Source: IIICB1 sp035968095
GTDB lineage: Bacteria > Cyanobacteriota > Cyanobacteriia > Cyanobacteriales > SIO1D9
DNA: 32,707 bases
Direction: 5' to 3'
Assembly (NCBI GenBank): GCA_035968095.1
Contig: JAWQFW010000027.1
Coordinates: forward strand, 1-32,707
Position numbers and translations under genes: made by a program
Notes under the pieces: generated by a model
Seen by the model: the letters and a program-made list of their open reading frames with translations, nothing else
Database searches by the model: none
What the model was told of the DNA's origin: nothing
Shown here: positions 23,931 through 32,687 of the stretch, one piece after another
Layout of the letters: the number at the start of each line of letters is the position of its first letter
Position numbering within the stretch: position 1 is the first letter of the stretch

Positions 23931-26396
23931 ATGTTTGAACGCTTCACAGAAAAAGCAATTAAAGTAATTATGCTGGCTCAGGAGGAGGCACGTCGCCTGG
24001 GACACAACTTTGTCGGCACTGAACAAATTCTTCTCGGTTTAATCGGAGAAGGTACAGGTGTTGCAGCTAAAGTCTTGAAATCTATGGGTGTCAATCTTAA
24101 AGATGCTCGCATAGAAGTAGAAAAAATTATCGGTCGCGGTTCGGGTTTTGTGGCGGTGGAAATTCCTTTCACTCCCAGAGCGAAGCGCGTTCTTGAATTA
24201 TCTTTAGAAGAAGCTCGACAGTTAGGACACAATTATATTGGTACGGAACACTTACTTCTCGGTTTGATAAGAGAAGGTGAGGGTGTGGCGGCTAGAGTTT
24301 TGGAAAATTTGGGTGTGGATCTCTCGAAGGTTCGGACTCAGGTGATCCGGATGTTGGGCGAAACGGCGGAAGTGGCTGTTGGCGCTAATCAGGGTCGCAC
24401 GAAAACGCCTACTTTGGATGAGTTTGGGGCTAATTTAACTCAAATGGCAGCCGAAGGAAAGCTCGATCCGGTGGTGGGCAGAATTAAGGAAATTGAAAGG
24501 GTAATTCAAATTCTCGGTCGGCGGACGAAGAATAATCCGGTTTTGATTGGGGAACCAGGAGTCGGAAAAACGGCGATCGCTGAAGGTTTGGCGCAGCGTA
24601 TCGCAAATAATGATGTTCCTGATATCCTCGAAGAAAAACGGGTGGTTACTCTCGATATTGGTTTGCTGGTTGCAGGAACGAAGTATCGAGGTGAGTTTGA
24701 AGAACGCCTGAAGAAGATTATGGACGAAATTCGTCAAGCTGGAAATGTGATTCTGGTGATTGATGAGGTTCATACTTTGATCGGTGCTGGTGCGGCTGAA
24801 GGGGCGATTGATGCAGCGAACATCTTGAAGCCAGCTTTGGCTAGAGGTGAATTGCAATGTATCGGCGCAACTACTCTGGATGAGTATCGTAAGCACATTG
24901 AACGAGATGCTGCCCTGGAACGTCGTTTTCAACCTGTGATGGTGGGCGAACCTTCGGTAGATGAGACAATTGAAATTTTATACGGTTTGCGCGAACGTTA
25001 CGAGCAACACCACAAGCTGAAAATTTTAGATGAAGCCCTGGAAGCGGCGGCGAAATTGTCCGATCGCTATATTTCTGACCGCTATTTGCCCGATAAGGCG
25101 ATTGATTTGATTGATGAGGCGGGTTCGCGGGTTCGTTTGATTAATTCTCAGTTACCTCCGGCGGCAAAAGAACTTGACAAAGAATTACGTCAGGTGCTAA
25201 AGGAAAAAGACGATGCGGTGCGATCGCAGGATTTTGATAAAGCTGGAGAGTTACGCGATCGCGAAATGGAAATTAAAGGCGAGATTCGGGCGATCGCGAA
25301 CGCGAAGAAGAGTGAGTCTGACAATGACGAAGAAGGTCCTTCGGTTGATTCGGAGGAAATCGCTCACATTGTCGCTTCTTGGACGGGCGTACCAGTGAAC
25401 AAACTTACTGAGTCCGAGTCTGAGAAACTACTGCACATGGAAGATACTTTACATCAGCGTCTTATCGGTCAAGAAGATGCGGTGAAAGCGGTTTCCCGTG
25501 CAATTCGTCGCGCCCGCGTTGGTTTGAAAAATCCCAACCGCCCCATCGCTAGTTTCATCTTCTCCGGTCCCACTGGTGTTGGTAAAACCGAGTTGACCAA
25601 AGCTTTAGCAGCTTATTTCTTTGGTTCGGAAGAAGCGATGATTCGCTTGGATATGTCCGAATACATGGAACGTCATACGGTTTCTAAGTTGATTGGTTCG
25701 CCTCCGGGATATGTCGGTTACAACGAAGGCGGTCAACTGACTGAAGCAGTACGCCGTCGTCCTTACACCGTAGTGTTATTCGACGAAATTGAAAAAGCAC
25801 ACCCCGATGTGTTTAATATGCTGCTGCAAATCTTAGAAGATGGTCGCCTCACTGATGCCAAAGGTCGCACGGTAGACTTCAAGAATACCTTGTTAATTAT
25901 GACCTCGAACATCGGTTCTAAGGTAATCGAAAAAGGTGGCGGCGGACTTGGTTTCGAGTTCAGCGAAGACCGTACCGAGTCGCAATATAACCGCATTCGC
26001 TCTTTAGTCAATGAAGAACTGAAGAATTACTTCCGTCCAGAGTTCCTCAACCGTCTCGATGAGATTATTGTCTTCCGTCAGTTGAGCAAAGAAGAGGTCA
26101 AGGACATTGCCGAAATCATGCTCCGCGAAGTCTTCAAGCGACTCACTGAAAAAGATATTATCTTAGAAGTTACCGAGAAGTTTAAAGAACGCTTGGTCGA
26201 AGAAGGTTACAACCCCAGCTACGGCGCTCGTCCGTTACGTCGGGCGATTATGCGCTTGTTGGAGGATGTTCTGGCTGAGGAGATTCTTTCCGGTCGCGTT
26301 GGCGAAGGCGATACGGCGAAAGTTGATATCGACGAGGAAGGTAAGGTTGTGGTTCGTCCCTCTGATCAGCAACCAATTTTAACCAAAGCTGAATGA
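23931..26396 (+). CDS. clpC: ATP-dependent Clp protease ATPase subunit ClpC
   Basis: The 821-residue Hsp100 unfoldase feeds substrates to ClpP/ClpR proteases; in cyanobacteria ClpC is essential and abundant. It has two N-domain repeats (~1-65 and ~78-140, each with LGHN-GTE-LLLGLI), AAA-1 with Walker A GEPGVGKT (207-214), a UVR motif in the linker (~422-450, QDFDKAGELRDREMEIK), AAA-2 with Walker A GPTGVGKT (546-553) and LFDEIEKAHPDVFN, and a C-terminal D2-small domain (YGARPLRRAIMRLLEDVLAEE). The UVR motif and N-domain separate it from ClpB and ClpA. Length is typical. ATG at 23931. A strong terminator at 26425-26460 closes the transcript. Confidence 0.97.
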   Translation: MFERFTEKAIKVIMLAQEEARRLGHNFVGTEQILLGLIGEGTGVAAKVLKSMGVNLKDARIEVEKIIGRGSGFVAVEIPFTPRAKRVLELSLEEARQLGHNYIGTEHLLLGLIREGEGVAARVLENLGVDLSKVRTQVIRMLGETAEVAVGANQGRTKTPTLDEFGANLTQMAAEGKLDPVVGRIKEIERVIQILGRRTKNNPVLIGEPGVGKTAIAEGLAQRIANNDVPDILEEKRVVTLDIGLLVAGTKYRGEFEERLKKIMDEIRQAGNVILVIDEVHTLIGAGAAEGAIDAANILKPALARGELQCIGATTLDEYRKHIERDAALERRFQPVMVGEPSVDETIEILYGLRERYEQHHKLKILDEALEAAAKLSDRYISDRYLPDKAIDLIDEAGSRVRLINSQLPPAAKELDKELRQVLKEKDDAVRSQDFDKAGELRDREMEIKGEIRAIANAKKSESDNDEEGPSVDSEEIAHIVASWTGVPVNKLTESESEKLLHMEDTLHQRLIGQEDAVKAVSRAIRRARVGLKNPNRPIASFIFSGPTGVGKTELTKALAAYFFGSEEAMIRLDMSEYMERHTVSKLIGSPPGYVGYNEGGQLTEAVRRRPYTVVLFDEIEKAHPDVFNMLLQILEDGRLTDAKGRTVDFKNTLLIMTSNIGSKVIEKGGGGLGFEFSEDRTESQYNRIRSLVNEELKNYFRPEFLNRLDEIIVFRQLSKEEVKDIAEIMLREVFKRLTEKDIILEVTEKFKERLVEEGYNPSYGARPLRRAIMRLLEDVLAEEILSGRVGEGDTAKVDIDEEGKVVVRPSDQQPILTKAE

Positions 26397-26424
26397 TTTA
26401 AGCTTGACAAAATGGCGAAAAGAT

Positions 26425-26460
26425 GGTAGAGAAGATTTGTTTCTCTACCGTTTTTTTTTT
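26425..26460 (+). terminator. Intrinsic terminator of clpC
   Basis: GGTAGAGAA (26425-26433) pairs perfectly with TTCTCTACC (26441-26449) across a 7-nt loop, followed by a G and ten T residues. It lies 28 bp after the clpC stop, a textbook rho-independent terminator. Confidence 0.95.
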
Positions 26461-26476
26461 GAGTGCGAAACGAGAA

Positions 26477-27262
26477 CTAGGGGCTGATGGCTTCGATCTG
26501 AGTTGCTGATAATCCGGTGATACTGGCTATTTGAGCGACAGTCATTTCTTGTGCGCGTAAGTTACGGACGACTTGTTGGAGTTGAGATTCCAGTTGTGCA
26601 GCGCGTTGTTGAGCGAGTTCTTTCGCAGATTTTTCGCGATCGCGCATTTCCCCATCAGTTAACAACAACTCTCCCTCTAAAGTCGCCCAGCGCAGCCAAG
26701 TTGCCTCAATTCCGTGATATCTGCCTTCCCAACGCAGCAAAATTAAGCCGAGAGACTCACTAATCAGTTGATTTCGATGATTTGGGGTAATAGGTCGGTA
26801 AACGCGGTTTTGCAGCGCAAATCCTGCCCAGTCATCAGGATTAAACGGATCGTACCAGAAATACTCCGGAACTCGCATCTGGTTTTGATAAATCCGCTTT
26901 TTCTCATTTTTATCTCGTTCTTTCGTACTTTCAGAAATTAGTTCAATTACCACATCTGGGGCTTTACCTTCCTCCCAAACCACCCAACTCAAACGTTCAC
27001 CTTTCGGTACATCCAAAACAGCAAAAAAATCTGGACCACGAAAGTCTTGATTTCGTACTTGAGCGAGACTAAAGTAAATAAACATATTCCCACCCACAAA
27101 CCCATCATCCCTAGCATTCAGCCAAGTTGATAAAGTTTCCATCAACAGATCCATTTGCGCTTTGTGACGGGCTGTTTCCATTGGTATACCATCATCGCAA
27201 GGAAGTTCTTTTTGAGTTGGCGGCAGTTTTATATTATATTGAGCCGGAACAGTCTCGGACAT
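26477..27262 (-). CDS. Uma2-family endonuclease-fold protein with C-terminal coiled coil/HTH-like tail
   Basis: About 261 residues. The core has the Uma2 (PD-(D/E)XK) pattern: DFRGPDFFAVLDV, then APDVVIELISESTKERDKNEKKRIYQNQMRVPEYFWYDP, with the acidic/Lys residues of the nuclease fold. The last ~65 residues form a Gln/Arg-rich coiled coil (AKELAQQRAAQLESQLQQVV) and end in MTVAQIASITGLSATQIEAIS, which looks like a resolvase-type helix-turn-helix. This tail is common in cyanobacterial Uma2 proteins. ATG at 27262 has AGGGAAA 5 nt upstream, deciding against the TTG at 27286. It is convergent with clpC. Biological role is unknown. Confidence 0.87.
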   Translation of the reverse strand: MSETVPAQYNIKLPPTQKELPCDDGIPMETARHKAQMDLLMETLSTWLNARDDGFVGGNMFIYFSLAQVRNQDFRGPDFFAVLDVPKGERLSWVVWEEGKAPDVVIELISESTKERDKNEKKRIYQNQMRVPEYFWYDPFNPDDWAGFALQNRVYRPITPNHRNQLISESLGLILLRWEGRYHGIEATWLRWATLEGELLLTDGEMRDREKSAKELAQQRAAQLESQLQQVVRNLRAQEMTVAQIASITGLSATQIEAISP

Positions 27263-27379
27263 AAAATTTTCCCTGTAGACTGACAACTTAATTTTAGGCG
27301 ATTCTTTGTCAAAGTAGCTTCCGAAACAATCAATTTTAGCTTCATTTGATGCAATATTCCCGCACTACCTAAATCGCCA

Positions 27380-28144
27380 TTAATTAACTAATTCCAAAGC
27401 GAAACTTTCTCCTGGTTTCGGGTCAATAACTCGCGTATTGAGGTTATTTTCAGCTAACATTTCCCTAAATTCTGCCGCAGTTCCTTCCGTCCGCAACAAA
27501 GTTAGTAACAAACCTTCAAACTTCACATCACCACCAGCCGCAGTCGGCAAAATCACTTGCGGTTGTAGCCACTGACAAATTTCTAAAGCAGTTTTTTGTC
27601 CTTTGATAATTGATCCAATTAAAGGTAAAGATAAATTAGCGATTGGGGTAATTAATACATCTACCGGGGCAACTTCTTTGATTTTTGGAGAATGTTCGCC
27701 ATGTGGTTCGTAATAAATTGTTTGTTTCGTTGCTAAATCTTTAATTAAATAAGCATTTTCGATTAAAGTTGGACCAATTGGAGAACCAGGAAAAGCTTTA
27801 ATTTCTACTTGATTTGCTAAATTGAAAGTTTCTCCATGTTTTAAAGCGGTTACTTGAGAATATCCTAGATTTTTGGTAACTTTTGCGGCATTTGGAGAAC
27901 CAACCACAGGAAGATTATGGTCTAATTGTTTTAATGTGGGTGGATGAGTGTGATCTTCTAAACCTTGAGATAATAAAATTAAGTCGATATTTGAGGGAAT
28001 TTCTCGTTGAGTTAGTTTTTCTCCTTTGAATAACCAAGTTTGATTACCAAAGACTAAATTATCTACTAACCAAGGATCGAGAAGAATTCTTTTTTGAGCG
28101 ATTTCAATTAGCCAGGAATTACTATCTAAGTATGTTAGTTGCAT
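27380..28144 (-). CDS. Metallo-beta-lactamase-fold protein with degenerate metal motif
   Basis: A 254-residue soluble protein of the MBL fold, UlaG-like branch: MQLTYLDSNSWLIE, ILLDPWLV, DLILLSQGLEDHTHPPTLK, and a late ILPTAAGGD segment. The signature HxHxDH reads QGLEDH, so the first two histidine ligands are replaced by Gln and Leu while Asp-His remain. My recollection is that related cyanobacterial and plastid proteins share this change, so it would be a family trait rather than local decay. It may bind one metal, use other ligands (HGEHSP near residue 146), or be non-catalytic. ATG at 28144. It lies downstream of the O-antigen-ligase-type gene on the same strand, separated by a dispersed palindrome. 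Confidence 0.8.
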   Translation of the reverse strand: MQLTYLDSNSWLIEIAQKRILLDPWLVDNLVFGNQTWLFKGEKLTQREIPSNIDLILLSQGLEDHTHPPTLKQLDHNLPVVGSPNAAKVTKNLGYSQVTALKHGETFNLANQVEIKAFPGSPIGPTLIENAYLIKDLATKQTIYYEPHGEHSPKIKEVAPVDVLITPIANLSLPLIGSIIKGQKTALEICQWLQPQVILPTAAGGDVKFEGLLLTLLRTEGTAAEFREMLAENNLNTRVIDPKPGESFALELVN

Positions 28145-28243
28145 TGCGCTTTTGACAAGATTTATATCTTTATTGTAGTAAATATTAATCGGTTTTTGCG
28201 ATCTAATCTGAAATAGACAAATGTTGGCGACACATCATTACTT

Positions 28244-28273
28244 TGTAGAGACGTTGTATGCAACGTCTTTACA
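28244..28273. repeat. Dispersed palindrome (TGTAGAGACGTTG / CAACGTCTTTACA)
   Basis: Arms 28244-28256 and 28261-28273 are complementary over 13 positions with one G-T mismatch around a 4-nt centre. It is the same element type as 9243-9268 and lies in the 145-bp gap between two minus-strand genes, where it could act as a transcript-end or processing hairpin. Confidence 0.75.
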
Positions 28274-28289
28274 CAATGAATTTGATGAT

Positions 28290-29672
28290 TTATTTGTTTA
28301 ACTTTAGTTGAAAGTTAGCTTCTGGGCGATAATTATTAGTTACGCCCCAAATTGCTGCTAAGAGTATCCATCCTAAAAGATTAATTCGGAGATCGAAAAT
28401 ACTGACATCGAATAAATTAAATAAAATGCAGCTAGTAAAAGCTACGAGATAGGAAAAAATAATTATTTTATCAGCAAATAAATCGGTTGTTGTTGTTTTC
28501 AAGAATATTTCGGGAATATTTGCAAAACTAGATTTTGAGTTGGAAAATTCTCCTGATTCTGTTGATAAAGTTTGCCAGAAAATTGTTGCTTGAGCTAGAA
28601 TCCAAGCAACGATCGCTGATAAAAGCATTATCCCCGGAATTCCTGTTTCTGCGGCTAACATCAACCACAAATTGTGGGGATGACCAAGCCAGACATCCAT
28701 TTCTTGTTCGTAAAGTAAGGTAAAATTACGCAAGCCCCAACCTAACCAAGGGCGAGATTGAGTCATTTTGATGGTAAATTGCCATTGAGTAAGGCGTAAA
28801 GTCTCGATGGGGCGATCGCTAAACATTTGATCTGAGAGTCGCAACCAAAAGTAAGCGGGAACAACTTTACGCAAAGATCCCTGTCCCCATTTTGGACCAA
28901 AAGATGCCCACGCGATCGCCCCAGCCGCAGCCGCTACTCCCAAAACCAATAAATACCAACCCAAATAAAGCGTAAAAGCGACTCCAATCAGAATTCCAAT
29001 TCCCCAAGCGCTACGAGAATTAGTTAAAATTAAGGCGATCGTATCAGCAATTAAAGTTATACTTAAAAACCAAAATAACCAGCTTAGTTTTTGCTGCCGA
29101 TTTTTGCGCCAACTTCGCCAAAGATCGAGCCACAAACCTAACCCCAAACTAACAATAATTAATTCATAAGCAGCCAGAATATTTGCATACATAAATACCG
29201 AAGACATCCTTCCTTCCGGATTACCTTCGGGGACTAAAATCCATCCGAAAACTGGTAATAATAATTCGCCACCACTCCAACCCAAAAATAATTGACCTAA
29301 ACCAAGAATTGCGACAATTAATGAAGGCGAAACTAACAACCAAGCCAGCCAACGTAACTGATTGATGGTGCGAATTAGGGTAGTCAGGGCGGCAAAAATA
29401 ATCATAAACGGAAAGAAATTTGCTAACCCTAAAAAAGCTTCACCGGGCTGATTCGCCAAGCAACAAGTAACAATTAACCAAACACTTAAAGCTGCTAACG
29501 CCCAATTAATTTTATTTTGAGTTATTTCGGAAAAGTTTTGTTGAAAAATAATGAAGCTAGCGATAAGAATGCCGATTCCGCCCCAAGTAGGTAACAAAGT
29601 AAAAATCAACAAGGATATTTGAGCAAATTTGCCAATTCCTTGCTGATTTTTTTGTGGTAAATTGTTAGTCAT
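28290..29672 (-). CDS. O-antigen ligase / Wzy-type polytopic membrane protein (IctB-like)
   Basis: A 460-residue integral membrane protein with roughly ten hydrophobic helices. The Wzy_C/WaaL family pattern includes a membrane segment with LTNSRSAWGIGILIGV, the loop RPWLGWGLRNFTLLYEQ and HPHNLWLMLAAETGIPG, where the conserved Arg and His residues of the glycan ligase family sit. Members join O-antigen, teichoic or other glycans to acceptors. The family also includes cyanobacterial IctB, once proposed to be a bicarbonate transporter; the RMSSVFMYANILAAY segment resembles the corresponding IctB region, so either name could be met in databases. Substrate is unknown and no glycosyltransferases adjoin. 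ATG start at 29672. Confidence 0.82.
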   Translation of the reverse strand: MTNNLPQKNQQGIGKFAQISLLIFTLLPTWGGIGILIASFIIFQQNFSEITQNKINWALAALSVWLIVTCCLANQPGEAFLGLANFFPFMIIFAALTTLIRTINQLRWLAWLLVSPSLIVAILGLGQLFLGWSGGELLLPVFGWILVPEGNPEGRMSSVFMYANILAAYELIIVSLGLGLWLDLWRSWRKNRQQKLSWLFWFLSITLIADTIALILTNSRSAWGIGILIGVAFTLYLGWYLLVLGVAAAAGAIAWASFGPKWGQGSLRKVVPAYFWLRLSDQMFSDRPIETLRLTQWQFTIKMTQSRPWLGWGLRNFTLLYEQEMDVWLGHPHNLWLMLAAETGIPGIMLLSAIVAWILAQATIFWQTLSTESGEFSNSKSSFANIPEIFLKTTTTDLFADKIIIFSYLVAFTSCILFNLFDVSIFDLRINLLGWILLAAIWGVTNNYRPEANFQLKLNK

Positions 29673-29718
29673 CGATGAGCAAAAAACAGTTACAAACTGG
29701 ACGGAAAAACCGAAATAA

Positions 29719-30561
29719 TTAAGCTAATTCCCAACATTCTGCACGAGTCAGACGAATTTGTGCTAGGGCAAAAATAGTCGGAATAATGCGACCATAATTA
29801 GTAGCGATCGCGCGCCAGCCAAGATCGGCAAATAAACTAGCCCACAAAACAGGTCCAAGAAAGGCAAAAATACTTTTAACTGCCGTTTGTCGTGCCGTTG
29901 CTACCGCCATTCCTCGTTTTGCTGTCTGTAAAGCCACGTAACTTTGAAATTCTACCATTGCCGCCGCACTTCCACGCACGATCGCGCCTTTAGCGACTTG
30001 ATAGCGGGCGAAGTGAAAAGCAAATTGACGGGCTAACTGTTTAATTAAGATATTTTTCAGAATTGAACTAATAGCTAGCGCACTACCGCCCTTAAGTAAT
30101 AGATTAATCGGATCGTGTTGTAATTGTACAGGTAAAGGTTCGGCTAAATTCGATTCTGCCAGCGATCGCTGTACTCTTACTGTTAAAGATTTTTTCTCGG
30201 AAGTTGGTAAACGTTTCCAAGCTTTACCAATTAAATGCAAAAATACCTCAGCTTCGATGTCGGTGGTAGACATTTTTTTCGAGTAAGGAATTTTCAAGTA
30301 ATGACAAACTTTAATTAAGGCTTCTCTGTAGGTAACTTCGCGAGTTTGTCCCCGTAAAACTGTCATTCCATCGGCTGCGAGATAACGAAACCTAGCTTCA
30401 ATTGCGTCTAACCAAGCATCCTTATCTTCACTTTGAATTACCATCGGATCTGGTGTTTGTAAATAATCTAACGGATTAAATTTGCGACAAAACAGAATTT
30501 GGGTTAATTGTTGCAACTCTTCTTCTGTCGCTAATTCCAGCGCCATCCTCAACTCGTCCAA
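29719..30561 (-). CDS. YaaW (UPF0174) family protein
   Basis: About 280 residues. The layout follows Escherichia coli YaaW: an N-terminal helical segment with EEELQQLTQIL, then YREALIKVCHYLKIPYSKKMSTTDIEAEVFLHLIGKAWKRL, then a hydrophobic glycine/alanine-rich C-terminal half, ending near ALAQIRLTRAE. The hydrophobic C-terminal half suggests membrane association. Function of the family is unknown. Start choice: TTG at 30561 is preceded at 8 nt by a strong GGAGG, better than TTG at 30603, which follows a stop codon directly and has no ribosome site. The start gives MDELRMALELATEEELQQL, matching the family N-terminus. It lies 46 bp upstream of the O-antigen-ligase-type gene on the same strand. 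Confidence 0.78.
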   Translation of the reverse strand: MDELRMALELATEEELQQLTQILFCRKFNPLDYLQTPDPMVIQSEDKDAWLDAIEARFRYLAADGMTVLRGQTREVTYREALIKVCHYLKIPYSKKMSTTDIEAEVFLHLIGKAWKRLPTSEKKSLTVRVQRSLAESNLAEPLPVQLQHDPINLLLKGGSALAISSILKNILIKQLARQFAFHFARYQVAKGAIVRGSAAAMVEFQSYVALQTAKRGMAVATARQTAVKSIFAFLGPVLWASLFADLGWRAIATNYGRIIPTIFALAQIRLTRAECWELA

Positions 30562-30750
30562 AATCTTTCCCTCCAAAACGCCGATCTTGCTATTTGCACT
30601 CAACTATTCTACTATTTACGATCGAGTCACGACACCTAGTTTTGTCTTACCAAGAAAAAGTTTAGTTCCGCGATCGCGAAATTAACAGTAATTAAGCCTT
30701 AATCAAGGCTATGGTGTATTGAACTTATTTTTAGCGGAGATTAGTTAAAT

Positions 30751-31794
30751 TTGTTTGATATTGCGGTTATTGGTGCTGGTTTAGCAGGCTTAGTTTGCGC
30801 TTCTCGGTTACAGCAAGCAGGTTACTCAGTTATTGTTGTGGAAAAATCTCGCGGTGTGGGAGGAAGAGTCGCTACCCGCAGATTGTTTAATACTCGTGTG
30901 GATCATGGGCTACCTTACCTGGAAATTCAAGGAAATTTTACTACTGAATTCGGCGAAATTTGGTTAAAGGAAAATATTCTGCAACTGGAAAGTGAAAATA
31001 TTTACGAATTATTACCAAATCGGCAATTACAGCCAAAAGATCGCAAAAAGCGTTATTTTGCACCGGAAGGAATGACTAAAATCGCCAAATCTCTGGCTAC
31101 CAATTTACAAATTTATCGACAAGCGAGAGTCACGGCGATCGCCCCTCACAACCAAAATACTTGGCAACTAACTCTCGCTGCAACTCCCGAAATTCCCGCC
31201 AATTTAATGGCAAAAACCCTCATTCTGGCGATTCCTGCACCGCAAGCCCTCACTTTAGTGGAAACCTTACCCAGAAGCGAGTTACCTACAGAATTTCTTA
31301 ATAATTTACGTGCGGTTAAATTCAATTCTTGTTTGAGTGCGATCGCAGGTTATCCCGCAGCATACCAACAACAAATCGAGCAGCGCAACCCAGCTTGGGA
31401 AACCATCAAAGTTAGCCAAGATGACTACCTCGATAGAATTTTTCTCGACAGTAGCAAACGAAATCTTGCCTCGCAACCCGTCTTTGTCTTTCAGAGTAGC
31501 CCCGAATTTGCGGAAAAATACCTCGATACCGACGACTTACAACCAGCAGCAACTACCTTACTCAACCATGCTGCCGAAATTTTCCTTCCTTGGCTGAAGC
31601 ATCCGGAATGGGTGCAAATACATCGCTGGCGTTATGCTATCCCGGCTACACCACTCTCTTTACCTTACCTATTCGCCGCCCAACCGTTACCGTTAATTTG
31701 CTGCGGTGACTGGTGTGGGGGAAATACTGTGGAAAATGCGCTTAATTCTGGGATTGCCGCAGCTACAGCCGTGAAAGATTTGCTGACGAGTTAA
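30751..31794 (+). CDS. FAD-dependent amine-oxidase/renalase-like oxidoreductase
   Basis: A 347-residue flavoprotein. The N-terminal Rossmann motif DIAVIGAGLAGLVCASRLQQAGYSV and the downstream EKSRGVGGRVATRR (binding the FAD ribose and pyrophosphate) are typical of the amine oxidase/renalase group. The C-terminal PLICCGDWCGGNTVENALNSGIAAA is the second FAD-contact segment. The substrate is not evident; carotenoid, amine or NAD(P)H-isomer oxidation occur in relatives. TTG at 30751 is taken as start because GGAGA lies 10 nt upstream and the GxGxxG follows at the usual distance. It is divergent from the yaaW-like gene. The thioredoxin-TPR gene follows 74 bp downstream in the same direction, so a shared redox-related transcript is possible. 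Confidence 0.85.
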   Translation: MFDIAVIGAGLAGLVCASRLQQAGYSVIVVEKSRGVGGRVATRRLFNTRVDHGLPYLEIQGNFTTEFGEIWLKENILQLESENIYELLPNRQLQPKDRKKRYFAPEGMTKIAKSLATNLQIYRQARVTAIAPHNQNTWQLTLAATPEIPANLMAKTLILAIPAPQALTLVETLPRSELPTEFLNNLRAVKFNSCLSAIAGYPAAYQQQIEQRNPAWETIKVSQDDYLDRIFLDSSKRNLASQPVFVFQSSPEFAEKYLDTDDLQPAATTLLNHAAEIFLPWLKHPEWVQIHRWRYAIPATPLSLPYLFAAQPLPLICCGDWCGGNTVENALNSGIAAATAVKDLLTS

Positions 31795-31868
31795 GCTTTT
31801 GCTTATTTTATAATTAATTTGAGTTGTGGCTCAAAGCTAACACTGGTAATTTTTGCTAACTATTGAAA

Positions 31869-32687
31869 ATGAGTAATTCTCTGGTTGTCGATAACAGTAA
31901 TTTCAACGCTGAAGTGCTAGAAAAGTCTTATCAAAAGCCTGTAGTTGTTGATTTTTATGCGACTTGGTGTGGTCCTTGTCAAATCCTGAAGCCAATTTTG
32001 GAAAAGTTAGTGCAAGAGTATGATTTCATTTTGGCAAAAGTCGATATTGATGCAAATCAAGAGTTGGCTTCTCGTTTTCAGGTAGAAGGTGTGCCTGATG
32101 TGAGAGTTGTTAACCAAGGGGAAATGTTTCCTGGGTTTGTTGGGGCTTTATCGGAAAAAGATTTACGGGAATTTTTAGGGAATTTAGGTCTAAAATCCGA
32201 TCTGGAAATGAGTTTGGCGGCGGCGCAAAGTGCGATCGCTGCTGGCGATGCGAAGCAAGCGAAAAAACTCTTTGATGAGTTGTTTACTAAGTATCCAGAA
32301 AATAAACTGGTGACGCTTGAAGCGGCGAAGTTTTTGATTAGCTGTAATCAACTTGAAGCGGCGAGAAAAATGTTAGTAACTATTCGGGAAGATGAGCGAG
32401 AGTTTTATCCCCAGGCTCAATCTGTTTTAACTTTAGTTGAGTTTAAAGAGGCGATTCAAAATCCTGGGGAAAGTGAGTTAGATCGAAAGTATGCTGAAGC
32501 GGCTAAGTTAACTTTGGCTAATGATTATGAGGCTGGTTTGCGATTGTTTTTGGAGATTGTGGAAACCAGTCGAAAGTATCGCGATGATGGTGCGAGAAAG
32601 GCGATGTTGGCTGTGTTTAAGTTGTTAGGAGAAAAGCATCCTTTGACGCAAAAGTATCAGCAAGAGTTGATGATGACTTTGTATTAA
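31869..32687 (+). CDS. Thioredoxin-TPR protein, CnoX (YbbN)-like co-chaperone
   Basis: A 272-residue cytosolic protein with an N-terminal thioredoxin fold (~1-110; active site WCGPC, Cys34 and Cys37) fused to helical TPR-like repeats (~118-272: ALAAAQSAIAAGDAKQAKKLFDELF ...). This is the layout of CnoX/YbbN, a chaperedoxin that protects substrates from over-oxidation and passes them to GroEL and DnaK. Escherichia coli CnoX lacks the first active-site Cys, whereas this protein keeps both, so disulfide reductase activity is possible. The cis-Pro motif reads GVPDV instead of the common VPT. ATG at 31869 is chosen over TTG at 31863. A GGGATT heptamer array starts 1-2 bp after the stop. Confidence 0.88.
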   Translation: MSNSLVVDNSNFNAEVLEKSYQKPVVVDFYATWCGPCQILKPILEKLVQEYDFILAKVDIDANQELASRFQVEGVPDVRVVNQGEMFPGFVGALSEKDLREFLGNLGLKSDLEMSLAAAQSAIAAGDAKQAKKLFDELFTKYPENKLVTLEAAKFLISCNQLEAARKMLVTIREDEREFYPQAQSVLTLVEFKEAIQNPGESELDRKYAEAAKLTLANDYEAGLRLFLEIVETSRKYRDDGARKAMLAVFKLLGEKHPLTQKYQQELMMTLY

